Assembly (NCBI GenBank): GCA_002692605.1
Contig: NZLE01000129.1
Location: forward strand, 1 to 5,386
Reading direction: 5' to 3'
Length of the DNA: 5,386 bases
Source: Opitutia bacterium
GTDB lineage: Bacteria; Verrucomicrobiota; Verrucomicrobiia; Opitutales; Seribacteraceae
Part shown: piece by piece, positions 5,171-5,386 of the stretch
Numbering within the stretch: position 1 is the first letter of the stretch
Layout: every line of letters starts with the position of its first letter
Program-made: the position numbers and the translations under genes
Notes under the pieces: model-generated
What the model saw: the letters and a program-made list of their open reading frames with translations, nothing else
Database searches by the model: none
What the model was told of the DNA's origin: nothing

Positions 5171-5386
5171 ATGCTGGGATTGAACAAGAGAGAAGGTAGG
5201 ATTTTTCGTTATGCCTTAGTCGGTCATGGAGGCTTGGCTTGCTTACTTTTCGTATTTGGACTCTTGCCAAGTTGCGAAGAGGATCCCGAGGTGGTTCACG
5301 TTTTCGAGCTTTCCGCCGCGACTCCTTCGCCCACTCCCATCCCCCCGCTTCCCCAAGTGACGCCTCAACCCACCCCTCCCAAACCC
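5171..5386 (+). CDS. Probable TonB-type energy transducer, N-terminal part (3' end outside window)
   Basis: The frame is open from ATG 5171 through the right edge (72 codons); an in-frame TAA at 5135 limits upstream extension. The N-terminus is basic (NKREGRIFR, 5-13), followed by a hydrophobic segment at about 14-32 (YALVGHGGLACLLFVFGLL). Then comes a short acidic stretch, VVHVFELSAA (41-50), and a proline-rich region with repeated PTP, PLP and PPKP from residue 52 on. A single membrane anchor followed by a VFEL strand and a Pro/Lys periplasmic linker is the usual start of TonB/TolA-like proteins, which pass proton-motive energy to outer-membrane transporters. The diagnostic C-terminal domain is outside the window, so this is inference. 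Alternative: a lipoprotein, since LPSC (32-35) is a poor but possible lipobox (P at -2). The ribosome site is weak; GATGG lies just upstream of the ATG. Confidence 0.5.
   Translation, partial: MLGLNKREGRIFRYALVGHGGLACLLFVFGLLPSCEEDPEVVHVFELSAATPSPTPIPPLPQVTPQPTPPKP

Noticed and set aside
5157..5183. ATG at 5157 before the TonB-like gene as an upstream start or leader peptide.
   Set aside because: It encodes only 8 codons in a different frame before a stop; no leader-peptide feature such as repeated regulatory codons is seen.
5171..5386. Reading the final gene as a lipoprotein because of LPSC at residues 32-35.
   Set aside because: Kept only as an alternative: proline at -2 is unusual for a lipobox, and the VFEL plus proline-rich layout fits TonB/TolA-like proteins better.

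Overview
The window is a chromosomal housekeeping segment of about 5.4 kb with roughly balanced GC. It looks like a Gram-negative bacterium. My best guess is a Verrucomicrobiota/Opitutae-like lineage, from three signs: a RibB protein with a degenerate GTP cyclohydrolase II tail, a UDP-glucose dehydrogenase of the type shared with animals, and a short TonB-like N-terminus with a VFEL plus proline-rich segment. This placement is inferred from protein character only and is not firm. I see no mobile element, CRISPR array, tRNA or rRNA.

Layout: positions 2-724 (+) hold the 3' part of ligA (NAD-dependent DNA ligase), entering the window at its zinc-binding site. A rib-nus operon follows on the same strand: ribB/ribBA-like (783-1934), ribH (1936-2409) and nusB (2394-2855). 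The first two are 1 nt apart and the last two overlap by 16 nt, so translational coupling is likely. RibB makes 3,4-dihydroxy-2-butanone 4-phosphate (DHBP), which RibH condenses with a pyrimidine to give 6,7-dimethyl-8-ribityllumazine, the direct precursor of riboflavin. NusB is an antitermination factor for rRNA transcription and often sits beside ribH in bacteria.

The operon runs into a convergent gene on the minus strand (2862-4226), a UDP-glucose 6-dehydrogenase supplying UDP-glucuronate for polysaccharides. Only 6 nt separate the two stop codons. A 72-bp divergent spacer (4227-4298) separates it from a membrane-anchored alpha/beta hydrolase (4299-5102, +). A 68-nt spacer with two stem-loops (5103-5170) follows, then the first 72 codons of a probable TonB-type envelope protein running off the right edge (5171-5386, +).

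Most of the window is ordinary. The points most worth a second look are the RibA half of the riboflavin protein, which has lost its zinc and catalytic residues (a RibBX-like architecture); a terminator-like hairpin with a U-rich tract on the antisense strand of that same region; the animal-like UDP-glucose dehydrogenase; and the tandem stem-loops before the TonB-like gene.
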